Below, piece after piece: positions 1-10,225 of a stretch of DNA of 64,000 bases; within the stretch, counting starts at the first letter, position 1; each line of letters begins with the position of its first letter. The notes beneath the pieces were generated by a model. That model saw only the letters and a program-made list of their open reading frames with translations, had not been told where the DNA came from and searched no databases. The position numbers were made by a program, and so were the translations under genes. The stretch comes from Hydrangea macrophylla (Eukaryota > Streptophyta > Magnoliopsida > Cornales > Hydrangeaceae). Location: contig CM066990.1 in assembly GCA_033977485.1 (NCBI GenBank), forward strand, positions 11,133,501 through 11,197,500, read 5' to 3'.

Positions 1-385
1 GATGAATCAGAATATAAGATCTTCAAACCATGAGCAAGATATTTGAGAAAGGGTCAAAATAAGCCCGACATATTGCAAGAATATTTGAACGTCGAAACAC
101 CGAGATGAGTCTCAGATTGGATGAGCAGGGCCTCCAGAATATGAACCTTTTACTCACATCTCAGAAATCTTAGATATTTCCCCAAGCAGAGAACTTTCAG
201 ATATCATCAGAATTACCTCTAGAAGAAAGGTATACTTCAGCAAATTCATGAAATCAGAGCCCATACATCTCTTAGAATCATAGAATCTCCCCAGCAGAGA
301 ATTTTCAGAATTTATGTATCAGAATTGCCCCCAAAAGAAAGGGTATTTCTCAGAATCGTGCATCTCTCAGCATTATATATTAGAA

Positions 386-800
386 CTGCCTCTAGATGAA
401 GGGTATCTCTCAGCATCGAGTATCAGGGTTGCCTCTAGATATAGGGTTTCTCTCAGGACTATGCATCTCTCAGCATCAGGGTTGCCTCCAGATAAAGGGT
501 ATTGCTCAGAATTTGTGGATCAAAATTACCTCCAAATATAGGGCATCTCTCGGAATTGCCTCCAGATATAGGGTATCTCTTGAAATTACCTCCAGATAAA
601 GGGTATCTCTCAGCATCGTGTAGCAGAATTGCCTCCAGATGAAGGGTATCTCTCAGAATTCGTGTACAAAAATTGCCTCTAGATATAGGGTATTTTTCAT
701 GATTGTGCATATCTTAGAATCGTGTATCGGGGTTGCCTCCAGATATAGGGTATCTCCTAGAATCCATGTATCTCTCAGAATTCGTGCATCGGAACAGAAG
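386..800 (+). repeat. Degenerate tandem array, 30-bp core unit
   Basis: About nine copies of a 30-bp core that starts gcctccagatatagggtat and continues with tctctcag. Copies begin near 389, 430, 482, 528, 558, 588, 631, 675 and 735. Some copies carry an extra 12-30 bp insert (for example cgtgtatcaggg), so spacing varies between 30 and 60 bp. Copies differ by about 10-25 percent, so the array is old or was never homogenised. Related but more diverged units extend left to about 180. Confidence 0.8.
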
Positions 801-1115
801 ATCTATCCCCAGCAAAAGGACCTGTTTTAGAAGAACAGAAGAATTGTCTCCAGAAAAGAGACATGTTTTAGAAGATTTGTCTCCAGACTTGTTATAGAAG
901 ATTTATCCCTAGTAGAAGGACCTAATTTCAAAAGCACAGAAGATTTGTCCCCAGAAGAAGGACCTGTTTCAGGAGTACACAACATATCGTCCCCGACAGA
1001 AGGACTCTACATCAGTAACTGTCCAGGGGTTAGGACTCTACATCAGCAACTGTCTAGGGTTTAGGACTCTACATCAGTGACTGTACAGGGGTTATGACAC
1101 TTCATCAGTCATTCA
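800..1115 (+). repeat. Second degenerate tandem array (ggacctgttt / ggactctacatcag units)
   Basis: Units of 30-45 bp begin with ggacctgttt or ggactctacatcag and carry a middle agaagatttgtccccag. The last three units (1003-1095) are the most alike, each reading ggactctacatcag followed by an aactgt/gactgt block and aggggtt. The array adjoins the 30-bp array and probably has the same origin in the 3' region of the element. Confidence 0.7.
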
Positions 1116-2550
1116 GGTTAAAGGAGGCATTATTTCAGAGATCGTCCAAGCTTAAGGACACTTTTTATTAGAAGATGTTTAGGCATGATTCAGAATTCAT
1201 CCAAGATATACTCAGCAGTCGTCCGAGATACAGATGACACCTACAAGCCTCAAGCTCAGAAGAAAGACTCCGACAAGACTTCAAGAATCATCCAAGATAC
1301 AAATAGCATACTTATGTTTAGAGATGCTCGACTATGAGAATGAGATGTTACATCCCTTGCATTAGATTGTGCATCTAGGGACCTTAAGGACGATTCCTCC
1401 AGCATGTGCGCATTCAAGTTTTCATACTGCATCAACATCCTACGATAGGAGCATTTCATCCATGTTATTGTTTGTGTGTTTTTCTCTATCTTCTCGCACA
1501 CTTGAACTACGCCCTGGTCTGAGACCTAGAAAGGATACATAGGCAGCTCCAGCGGAGCACGACAGCTTCGATTTACCAGCCTCTACCCAGCATTGCATTG
1601 TATTCTTGTTTTCGTGATTTCTTGATTTTATCAGATTTTGAGTTTCGTGATTTTTGCGGACTTTTGTTTTTCCTAAAACCTCTTAGTATGGTTATTGGGT
1701 GCCTTCTAGTTTTGGAACTCACTTGTAATTCACATTGTTCACAACAAGTTCTGCCAAAGAGGTGCAAACTGTAGACACACAATTTTGACCACACTGATAG
1801 GATTTAGGGTGGACAACGTCTTGAAGGATTCGATGATAAAAAGTACCCCGTGGAAGGTACTGGATACCATACAATTGAAAGATCAAACTTCAGAAAGTGA
1901 CTTCAAGCTCAAAAAAGCCCTTTCCCATGTATAAATCCCGATTTTTATAAAAAATGTCAGAATTCATATTCCCTCAGGGTTATATGAACATGAAGTGTTC
2001 TAAATGAAGTATTTTAGGTATCCAGAGATTCAATTTTAAAGAAAAGTTTGAAATTAATGCACATTGAAAAGAAATATTGAAAAAGAAGTCGCTTGATTTC
2101 AAAAAGACGACGAAAGTTTTGATGGACTTTCAGACTTCAATTGAACTTCAATTTTCATTTCAAACCCTCCTGGAATATTTTTATACTGAAATTCAACTTA
2201 ACAGCTTTCCAATGGTATGTGAACGAATAATTTCAAACACCAAAAAGCATTTTTACGAAAATCTGGAAAAGAAGTGAACGTAATATTTGAAACAGGGCAT
2301 GAGGGCAACCAGGGGAGCAAGAATAGTAAGTGGTGGGTCCCACAAAGGGGTGGTAGGTCCCACCTAAGCCACCACTTCAAATGTGCCCCCTCCATTGAGC
2401 TTTTTGAGTTCCAGACCCTTCTTGAGGCTTCCCACTCCAAGGAAATTACCTGCAAACGGCGTTTAGGCACCGAAATGGTCATTTTTACCCTTTTCTGACC
2501 TTTAAAATCTCTATTTTAACCCTGAAACTTAAGAGTTAAGTTTTCAAAAC

Positions 2551-2560
2551 TCTATATATA
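2551..2560 (+). promoter_or_regulatory. TATA-like box in the Tat-like LTR
   Basis: The string tctatatata sits about 780 bp after the proposed LTR start, in an otherwise AT-rich context. It is a plausible U3/R promoter, but AT-rich DNA produces such strings by chance. Confidence 0.35.
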
Positions 2561-2811
2561 GATCTATATGAGATCATTTTTGAGATACAATGAAGTACAC
2601 AAAAGAGAGAGGTACATACAAGTGAATATACTTGCAAGATATAAGAATATATCTAGAATTCAAGAGAGATTTCTGGAGAGATGAAGTGAATTATGATGAA
2701 AAATTTCCTAAACTAATATCAAGATAATTAGATTAGATGAATTGGACTTCAATTGCCTCCCTTAACTTCCATGGATGAGTGCTTGAAGAACTTGAAGAAC
2801 ACTTGAAGAAG

Positions 2812-4354
2812 AAGATCCTTCAAATTCCTTTCTTATGCTGGCAGACTCCAACTTATCCAATCAGTTCTTGCAGGGGTTCAAAATTATTGGGCTGCCATGT
2901 TCATTCTTCCCAAAAGTGTCCTTAAGCATATTGACAGATTAATGTGTAGATTCCTTTGGACCGGAGGAACTGAAAAAGCCCATGGGGCTAAAGTTGCTTG
3001 GGAATTAGTTTGTAGGCCTAGGAAGGAAGGGGGTCTTGGCCTGAAAAACTTAACTCAATTGAATTCTATTTTAAATCTCAAACATATCTGGGCCATATTT
3101 ACTTCTAAAAATAAATCACTTTGGGTGGATTGGATACATACTTACATGTTGAAAAGGAAAAGTTTTTGGGAAGCCAAAACCCCTTCCCAATGCTCTTGGT
3201 ATTGGCGAAAGCTCCTTAAACTTAGGCCTATGGCTAGACCAATGATTAGGCATAAAATTGGTAATGGGTGTGGTACTTTTCTCTGGTACGATAATTGGCA
3301 TCCTATGGGTCCTATTTTGGACAGAGTCGGAATGCGTGTCCAATATGATGCCGCCATCCCCCTAACTGCCAAAGTCTCTAAGGTTATTGATGGAAGTGAA
3401 TGGAATTGGCCCCGTACAAACACTATTGAATTAATGGAACTTAGAGGCCAACTGCATTCTTTACCTCTCCCTAATACTTTTAATGATGTGGTCCAATGGT
3501 TACCATCACCAAATAATGTGTTCTTTTCCACCTACACTTGGGATCATGTTCGTACTCATTATCCCAAAGTCCATTGGTATGGCCTTACTAAGTTCCCGGG
3601 TCATATCCCTCGCCATAGTTTTATCATGTGGTTGGCTATTCTTCATAGATTATCCACACATGATAAAATTTATACATACACACCAGGACCTCTTGCTTGT
3701 GTTTTTTGTCACAAAAAATTGGAATCTCATGACCATTTACTCTTTAATTACTCATATACTTCTTATGTGTGGCAGGGAGTGCTTAATAGGTTGGACGTCT
3801 CTCATTCCACCCCCTCATGGGATGTGCTTGTGGATTCGGCAGCGAACAAGTGGAAAGGCAAGACTCCTTGGCAAGTTGTCCCTAAAATGTGCCTTGGTTT
3901 GGTTGTGTATCACATTTGGAAAGAAAGAAATTCACGAAGTTTTAAATTTGAAGGGAAGACTAAGGAAAGAGTTTTACAAGACATTTGCCTTCAGGTTTCC
4001 TGACAGATACAAGCTATATGGAAGAACAACCCCCATCTCCCTCAGTACATTGAAAGATGGACCATTACCCCATAAGGGGGACACTGCCTTGGCCTTGTTT
4101 TTGTCTTGATGAAGTTGGCTTGATGTAATTCGTGCTCTTTTGCTTTTGTTGGTTTGGTTGGTGCCTTGATTTGTTAGGATGGGTTATTCTCTGGTTTTGT
4201 TGTAGATAATTCCCCATCCTTTGTTGCATTGTTTGGATGCATTTGTTTTGTGCTCATTGTTTATCCTGGGGTATGCCCCTTGTACTTTGTACAGTGCCGT
4301 TTGGCTTTTTTCGTTTACATTAACCTTTTTTCCAAAAAAAAGATCCTTCAAATT
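2812..4354 (+). mobile_element. L1-1: 5'-truncated LINE with 15-bp target-site duplication
   Basis: The 15-mer aagatccttcaaatt occurs at 2812-2826 and again at 4340-4354, directly after a short A-tract (4334-4341). Between the copies lies the C-terminal part of an L1-type ORF2 and a 3' UTR of the family seen elsewhere in this window. The UTR hairpin GGGG-TATG-CCCC is at 4268-4279. These are the marks of target-primed reverse transcription with strong 5' truncation; the insertion lacks the endonuclease and most of the RT. The tail reads ttttttccaaaa rather than the family's ttttccgaaaa. Confidence 0.93.
2827..4075 (+). pseudogene. L1-1 ORF2 C-terminal fragment (RT thumb and zf-RVT region)
   Basis: The frame is continuous from the truncation point and matches the last third of the intact ORF2 proteins in this window (SYAGR..LIQSVL, FILPKSVLK, FLWTGG, KEGGLGLK, then the zf-RVT cysteine/histidine segment CVFCHKKLESHDHL). 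An in-frame TGA at 4001-4003 ends it 24 codons before the family stop at 4073-4075. The endonuclease and the catalytic RT motifs are missing, so the fragment cannot support retrotransposition. It is a dead-on-arrival copy. Confidence 0.9.
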
Positions 4355-6719
4355 AACTTTGATTGCATAATTAAGAATCCTCCAAGAGGTAGACCATCAC
4401 AATTCATCTCTAATTCCTACTTTTCTATATAGATATATAAGACTTGGATCTAGTTTAGTTTAGTTTTATTTGTTAGAACACTCATCATCTTCCTCTCTTG
4501 TTCTTTGCATACTCACATAGTTAGATCTAAGTCTCTTTTGATTTTGTTGATAATTCTTAATTAGAGATTGATTCACTTTTGATTTTCAATTTTGATTTCA
4601 TTCTTCTATTTTAGTTTAGATCCATGCATACATAATTAAAGATATGTATCTATTTTGAATTCTATGATGGTTTAGAAGTATGATCTATGAGAAGGATGAT
4701 CCTCATGTTCATACCTATCTCTTGATTATTCCTATTACCTAGAATTCCTATTGAATTTCATCTCCACTAGAATATTTGTAAATCCCTTTGATCCATAATC
4801 CAAAGTTCTTCATAGAACTTGATGGCTAAGTTTATTGGGAATCATGATAATTAAGTTGATCTATGAGTTTGATCTCTCTAATAAGCTTCAGTCATCACTT
4901 AAGATGTTTTTCTCACACTTTAAAAATGAATTAGTCAAAATTCAGCAAAATAGATTGGTTTTGTCCATAGGATTTGGTCCATCAAAACCCATAGTTTGAT
5001 GGATTTCAAATTTTTAGGTAAACTTTGATTAATTAGCTTTCATTCGATCCACTGTGAGAACTCTTAGCATCCATATGTTATTTTTAGAAATTGTTGAGAA
5101 ATCGGTTGACAGATTTGAACATAGTCTCTTTGTATTTGAATTTTAGAAAATCTATAATAGTTATCGATGATCCGCTTTTTGGGGATGATTCCTGACTCAT
5201 ATATCTATATATCGATGTAAAATCGTGGGCATACGATCGAGTTAAGATCATTTTCTATGTATTTGAAGTTGATACAACTATTCTGGAATTTTCTAAGTTT
5301 AACTACAATCATGATTATGTATACAAATTGGTCATACCTTGATCACTCAATAACAATTAATGAATAAACTTTGTTTAGAAAAAGTCATCTAGGATAAATT
5401 TGATGAGAGATCAAAAGCTTAGATTAACTTGATTAACATGGTTCATGAATTTCGATTATGTTTTGTATTCCTTTGTCAAATGATACCAAATTTCCAGAAT
5501 AACGGAGTCTGTTTAAAACAACTCTTCAGAAACCTTAAGATCATGACATGTCCATGGGATTATTTTTATCATAAACTATAATGAAATAGCTTTCTTTTGA
5601 CACCAAATAGAGCCTCAAATGATTTTTGTAGAATTAATTATGATTTTTACAAGAACAGTGGACAGTCCTGATCCACTGTTCCCAAAACTCTTATTTCTCA
5701 AAATTCAAAAATGGTAATGAGGTACTACTTTTTGGAGAAGTTCCCTAAGACATGTATCTAACTTTTTGTAAAAGGGTTTTAATCCAGCTCATGTTTAAGA
5801 CCACTTTTGATAGGATTCATTAGAGGTTGCTGAATCTGGAAATTTGATTGATGACATCTTCTTCTTGCTTTTCATGCATATTATTTGTTTGCTTGTATTT
5901 TTGCAATGCTTGGGTATTTCTTGATGTCTTAGTGCAGAGAATTGAATGTCGTGGATTCGGACTTCAATTTTTGAGCTCGCCTCATCTACATGTGGCTTAG
6001 TGCCCATGTATCGTGTACTATCTCTATCCTTTTTCTTAGAATTTTTCTAGGTTTACAACTTTGTTGTCAACAACACAATTCCTATAGGATAGTCTCCGTC
6101 TATGTGCTAATATTTTAGATACATCTTATCTAGGATTGTTGCATGATTGCATTGCACGTTTCCTTTCTTTTGCTTTTTGCGACTCCGCTTGAGTCAACCC
6201 AATGTAAGTTTTCTCGTTCCCTTTTGCATATCATGACATGTTTTCTTTACTTGCATCAATCTCGGGCGGGACTTACCACTATAAGTATACCTCTCCCTTG
6301 TATTGCGTGTGCATCTGACTTCTACTTGATTTAGTCTCTTGACATGATTTTCTTTAGATGTTCCCTTTTGACATGTATATATTATCTAGTATGTTTGAGG
6401 AAACAACACCAATTATGAATTAAGAACAAGGATATTTGAATCAAGGCCTACCATTCGGTAGGACAAGGAGAGGGTGCTTTAGTCCTGCTTGGGCTCCTTC
6501 CCCTCTCATACCAAGACCTCTGAGTCTAGTTTCTGGTAATGAAGGGCGAGTAACCTTATTCAATTTTGGGTGAGTCAAACTTGGGTTTCCTAATTCCCGA
6601 TAAAAATTAGGTGGCAACTCTTTGTCTCTAGGATCACGTGAGAAAGTTCTAGCTTCCCTGAAGTGTGCTCCTTGGATCCGTCCTGGGACACTATCGAGGG
6701 AAATGCTAGGACCCCCTCT
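4355..6719 (+). other. No gene seen; rest of Tat-like LTR and leader-like DNA
   Basis: The stretch is AT-rich with no frame resembling a known protein. It resumes the sequence interrupted by L1-1. Two primer-binding-site-like strings are present: ttgcgactccgc near 6174 and aggtggcaactc near 6612. Neither is decisive. From about 6720 the sequence becomes the gag region of an Athila-like element, so a junction between two elements lies somewhere near 6700. Confidence 0.5.
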
Positions 6720-6775
6720 CAATGTACATTGGTCCTACACACATACATTCTATTCAATAATTCCCACGAAATAGT

Positions 6776-7320
6776 TATAATCCTATGACACCTAATTTTC
6801 CTAATACTTATCAACCGTAATTTCAACAAAGTCAATACCAACACCCCCTCCTAATCCTAACCCTCCAAGGGAATATGCTTTTGAGGCAAAGGTGCTGGCG
6901 TCCCTTAAGACTATCGAAACGCAAGTACAAGCACAATCACAAGCACAAATAGTGCACTATTACACACAATCCATTGTGAAGCTTGAGTCCCAAATGGGAC
7001 AACTAGCTAATGCGGTGAGTCGTAGAAATGAGGGTAAGTTGCCTAGTCAATCTATTCAAAACCCTAAGGGATAATATGAGAATGGGGGTTCGAGTGAGCA
7101 AGTAAATGCCGTCTCGACTAGGATGACTATTCGAGAAGAGCAAGTTGTTGAAATTCTGAATGAGAGTGAGAAAAATGTGAACATTAATTCAAATCATGAG
7201 AAGGGTGAGGATACGAGCTGAATTAGAAAAGAAAATGAACCGGTCCTGACAGATTATGTTCCAAAAATGCCTTTCCCACCAAATATTGAGGAACCGTCAC
7301 ATTTTTCAAAGAAAGTGTAA
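6776..7320 (+). pseudogene. Athila-like gag, C-terminal part
   Basis: The frame encodes NPMTPNFPNTYQPQF, a Pro/Gln-rich stretch, then IVKLESQMGQLANAVSRR and EGKLPSQ..NPKG, which match the end of Athila-type Gag. Stops at 7072-7074, 7219-7221 and 7318-7320 interrupt it, while the frame continues between them (VPKMPFPPNIEEPSHF). Gag would form the capsid of the retrotransposon particle. The N-terminal Gag domain is not present in the window. Confidence 0.75.
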
Positions 7321-7356
7321 AAAACTGAAGATATACTCGAGGTATTTAAACAAGTG

Positions 7357-7402
7357 AAAATCAAATATTCCTTCCTCAAAAAAAAAAAAAATCAAATATT
7401 CC
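7357..7402 (+). mobile_element. LINE-type micro-insertion of 16 bp with 15-bp TSD
   Basis: The string aaaatcaaatattcc occurs at 7357-7371 and 7388-7402. The 16 bases between read ttcctc followed by ten A. The structure is that of a LINE insertion truncated almost to its A-tail. The ttcctc differs from the family tail tttccg, so the source copy could be a variant, or the event could be a different A-tailed element. Confidence 0.7.
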
Positions 7403-7403
7403 A

Positions 7404-7967
7404 TTCCTCGACGCTATTAAACAAATTCCCGTATACGCTAAATGTCTTAAAGACCTATGCACTCAAAAGCGCAAGTTGCGCAGTCATACTCCGAAAAAGG
7501 CCTTTCTCACCGAAAAAGTAAGTTCAATCTTCCAACACGCTCCTCCAAAGTATAAGGATCCTAGAATGCCTGCCATTTCTTGCCATATAGGTGACACTTT
7601 AATCCATCGGGCTCTCCTTGACTTAGGAGCATGTGTTAATCTCTTACCTTATACGGTTTACAAACAGTTAGGTCTAGGTGAACTTAAACCCACGGCCACT
7701 ACCATACAATTAGCGAATCTTTCTATTAAAATCCCTACAGTAATCGTCGAGGACATTTTAGTAAAAGTTGATAAATGTTATTATCCTGTCGATTTCATGG
7801 TCCTTGACATCGAACTGGTGATAGATGCTAGGAAACACACTCCTGTCATTCTTGGTCATCCATTCTTAGCCACTGCTAATGCGCGTATCAATTGTCGAAC
7901 GGGGGTGATGAAGGTGTCATTTGGTAACATGAACCTAAAATTAAATAGTTTTAACGCTGTTGATTAA
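7404..7967 (+). pseudogene. Athila-like aspartic protease domain
   Basis: The frame reads from FLDAIKQIPVYAKCLKDLC through the protease to a stop at 7965-7967. The catalytic motif appears as DLGACVNLLPY in place of the usual D[ST]GA, a variant common in Athila proteases. The downstream block KPTATTIQLANLSIKIP..IVEDILVKV..YYPVDFMVLD and the flap/second-half motif VILGHPFLATANARI match the family. The domain is complete, but the frame is fused to a broken gag and has no RT behind it. Confidence 0.85.
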
Positions 7968-8258
7968 CCTCCCAATGACGATGATTATCTATGTGTGGCG
8001 GATAGTGAGGTTAGATGAACTATTGAACTTAATAAAGAAATAAATATGAGTAAGGAAAACAATACAGTGAGTAATGAGCGGACGAATTTGAATAACCTGG
8101 ATCCTAATGATGAATTTACTCGGAAGGTGAGAAATCGACTTGAACATGGTAAGGGAGAACCATTGATCGAGTTGACAAATAATGACATTATTTCTGTTTT
8201 CCACCGGAGTCTCCCTAATGCCTTCAACGGTACAAAGTCCGAGTTACGACCTCCATAA
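7968..8258 (+). pseudogene. Post-protease remnant at the pol deletion junction
   Basis: After the protease the sequence still resembles the Athila linker (DDDYLCVAD at 7978-8004), then meets a stop and a 70-codon open stretch (8046-8258) that I do not recognise. In a complete Athila several kilobases of RT, RNase H and integrase would follow. Here the 3' non-coding signature ggaggcaaccc comes only 50 bp after the remnant. The deletion breakpoint therefore lies between about 8004 and 8258. Confidence 0.6.
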
Positions 8259-8483
8259 GTCTTAAGCTAGAATGGTCTAGCTGAAGATGTGAAAGACAAT
8301 GCTTCTTGGGAGGCAACCCAAGCTTATATCATTCAATTTTCTAATTTTTGTACACTTTTTGGTCGTTTTGGGTCAGTTTTGAGACCGTTTTGGTCGTTCT
8401 GGACAGGTTTGGGGGTAGGGGTTAAGTTATTTTGAACTTATGCACATTGTAATAAGTGAGAAAAGAGGAAAAATGACATATCG

Positions 8484-8718
8484 CGTGCGCACCCCGCTCG
8501 CGCGAGTTTTCGTGTTACGAAATTTTTTTAAAAATTTTATTATAAATGTCTCAGATTCAGCTTGCACCTCAAATCGCGCAAGCGGGGAAATTCGCGCGAG
8601 CGGGCCTCTCGTGCGATATTTTGACTTAGAAATTTTCTTCATAAACTTTGAAAATAGCCTCAGATCTACCTCGCGGAGGGACTCGCGCCCGTGAAGGTCG
8701 CTCGCACAGCCTGCTAGC
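8484..8718 (+). repeat. Cluster of CGCTCGCGCGAG-type palindromes
   Basis: Recurring GC-rich words include cgctcgcgcgag (near 8497), tcgcgcaagcgggg (near 8574), ttcgcgcgagcgg (near 8590) and ctcgcgcccgtg / cgctcgcac (8680-8707), embedded in an AT-rich background. The words are self-complementary or near so. The same word family recurs at 11224 in this element's LTR and at 62345 in Gypsy D. Confidence 0.8.
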
Positions 8719-9193
8719 GTGAGGGTTTTTTTTTTTTTTTTTTTTGTGTTTTTCTCTATTCTCTTAGCTTTTTTCTCCCAAACCTGGTCAGCTGTTGTTG
8801 TTGTTGTTTTTTTTTTTTTTTTTTATTCTTTTCTGTTTACTCTCTTAGGCCCCTTTTAGATTGAGTCCTTCTTTGTTTTGTTAGTTCCATTTGTGCTTGT
8901 TCTTTTTGATTTTCGTTGAGTTTTTCGATTTTAGTTTAGTTTTCAACAAGTATGCCACAGTCTGTATTACACATATATATTTCTATTGGCTATCGTTGTT
9001 TTTTTGTTTGTTTATTTTCTTTTGTCGAGTATTGAGAAGTGAATTAGTGTCTCCATTTGGAGTAGTTGAACTTTATTGCCATATTTATACGTTTACCTGG
9101 TTTGTGATTGCTGAGATTGAGGTAATGTCGTTCCTTCTTTACGTACTCACCTCTCTTTCGTTTTATTGTTTCATTGGGGACAATGAAAGGTTT

Positions 9194-9238
9194 AGGATTG
9201 GGGGTATATATTTTCCGAAAAAAAAGGATTGGGGGTAT
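9194..9238 (+). mobile_element. LINE micro-insertion of 17 bp with 14-bp TSD
   Basis: The 14-mer aggattgggggtat is at 9194-9207 and 9225-9238. Between them is atattttccg followed by seven A, identical to the extreme 3' end of the LINE family in this window. The insertion lies just after the conserved Athila 3' signature. Confidence 0.9.
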
Positions 9239-10011
9239 GCACTCACATGCACATTATTATGCACCAATTTTTTAAAATTTTTTTTGATACTTGTGCTTAA
9301 ATAAATGAGATTACCTATGTTTTTGCAATCTCAATTCGATACTTCTTGTTATGTAACTTGGACTGTTATAGAATGGTAAACATGAGAAGATGTGGTTAAA
9401 CATTTGCTGAAGTCATGATGCGACGTTTTAGGTTATGTATCGTTCAAATCGTAGTTTTAAATCATAGATTTGCACACAAACCTATGCACTGCATGTAGTT
9501 AAATGGATGCATGTTTGATGTGAATTGTAATATGATTCAGATCTCTAGATAACACAGTATGAAGACTAGACCCAGTGAGCTTTTGAGTCTATCCTTTCGT
9601 TTTAGAGGGTTATAAAAACATTTTGTGTTTGTTGAATTTTATTGAAATAGTGCATTAACTGGTTGTTTAGTCTCATTTTTCTCATTTTTCTTGTTTTGGT
9701 TGATTGTCAAGTTAAAATATTTGCTACCATGCTAAATAATCTTCCGTTGTAAACATTGAAGAACTGTATCACCCTAGGATGTGATTTTAGGCCCTCTTTG
9801 TTATTCACCATTTTTGCATTTGGCCTATCCATAAAATGATAAAATTTCCTTAGTTCGCCTTTTTGAGCTATTAGAATGCAATTTTTCTTTAATCACCATT
9901 ATCCATTTTTTTGCTCCAACTTGACCAACTTGGAGTTTACCATTAAGAGATTCATAAACTTTTAGTGGTGATAAGGCGATGTATTGATTGAGAAGAAGAA
10001 AAGAAGATGGT

Positions 10012-10048
10012 GTTTAGGATAGTTTCCGAAAAAAAGTTTAGGATAGTT
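10012..10048 (+). mobile_element. LINE micro-insertion of 11 bp with 13-bp TSD
   Basis: The 13-mer gtttaggatagtt is at 10012-10024 and 10036-10048. The inserted bases are only tccgaaaaaaa. This is the shortest of the micro-insertions in the window: four template bases plus the A-tail. Confidence 0.88.
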
Positions 10049-10079
10049 GCCTTGGTATTCAATGAATATTCGTTTTAAA

Positions 10080-10225
10080 AGCAACGAAAAAGGAAAAAAA
10101 AAAGAAAAAGGTTGGAAAAAAAAAGAAAAGAAAAGAAAAGAAGAGGAAAGAAATTTAAAAAAATATGAAAGAAGAGAATGAAAAGATGAAAGTTGATAGA
10201 AGAAGAGATGATGAAAGAAATCGAA
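10080..10225 (+). repeat. Long purine tract (A/G-rich)
   Basis: About 145 bases that are nearly all A and G, with runs such as aaaagaaaagaaaagaag. On the minus strand this gives a spurious Phe/Ser/Leu-rich frame. It is low-complexity DNA inside the Athila-like 3' region. Confidence 0.85.

Larger units (their letters stand above)
1..1769 (+). other. 3' non-coding region of a Tat/Ogre-like gypsy element (tentative)
   Basis: No reading frame here looks like a protein; the short frames are by-products of tandem repeats. The stretch is built of degenerate short repeats up to about 1120, then diverged copies of the same vocabulary (atccaagata, cagaa) to about 1500. A segment at 1503-1560 contains gatacataggcagc, close to the gatacgtaggcagc string I know from the region before the 3' LTR of Tat/Ogre elements. 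A likely LTR start (tgtagacacacaattttgac) follows at 1770. Tandem repeats in the 3' untranslated region are a known habit of the Tat lineage. The lineage assignment is inferred from layout and short motifs only; the upstream coding part is outside the window. Confidence 0.4.
1770..6173 (+). mobile_element. Probable LTR of a Tat/Ogre-like gypsy element, interrupted by LINE L1-1
   Basis: The start is placed at 1770 because tgtagacacacaattttgac resembles the usual first bases of Tat/Ogre LTRs and follows a purine-rich stretch (aaagaggtgcaaac). A TATA-like string lies at 2551. After removal of L1-1 the segment is about 2.9 kb, reasonable for the lineage. The right end is uncertain. A string near 6172 (ttgcgactccgcttgagtc) resembles the tRNA-Arg type primer-binding site of this lineage, but the LTR does not end cleanly in CA there, and another weak candidate lies near 6613. 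No second LTR copy is in the window to confirm either end. Confidence 0.35.

Noticed and set aside
3483..4109. 208-codon frame overlapping the L1-1 ORF2 fragment
   Set aside because: It is an alternative frame of the LINE sequence with no family resemblance; the other frame carries the zf-RVT motifs.
6172..6195. Clear tRNA-Arg primer-binding site
   Set aside because: The match is partial and the preceding LTR end lacks CA; kept only as a weak clue in the LTR entry.
8891..9304. 137-codon frame as a possible Athila envelope-like gene
   Set aside because: It is AT-rich, hydrophobic by composition, spans a LINE micro-insertion and conserved non-coding signatures, and shows no known motif.
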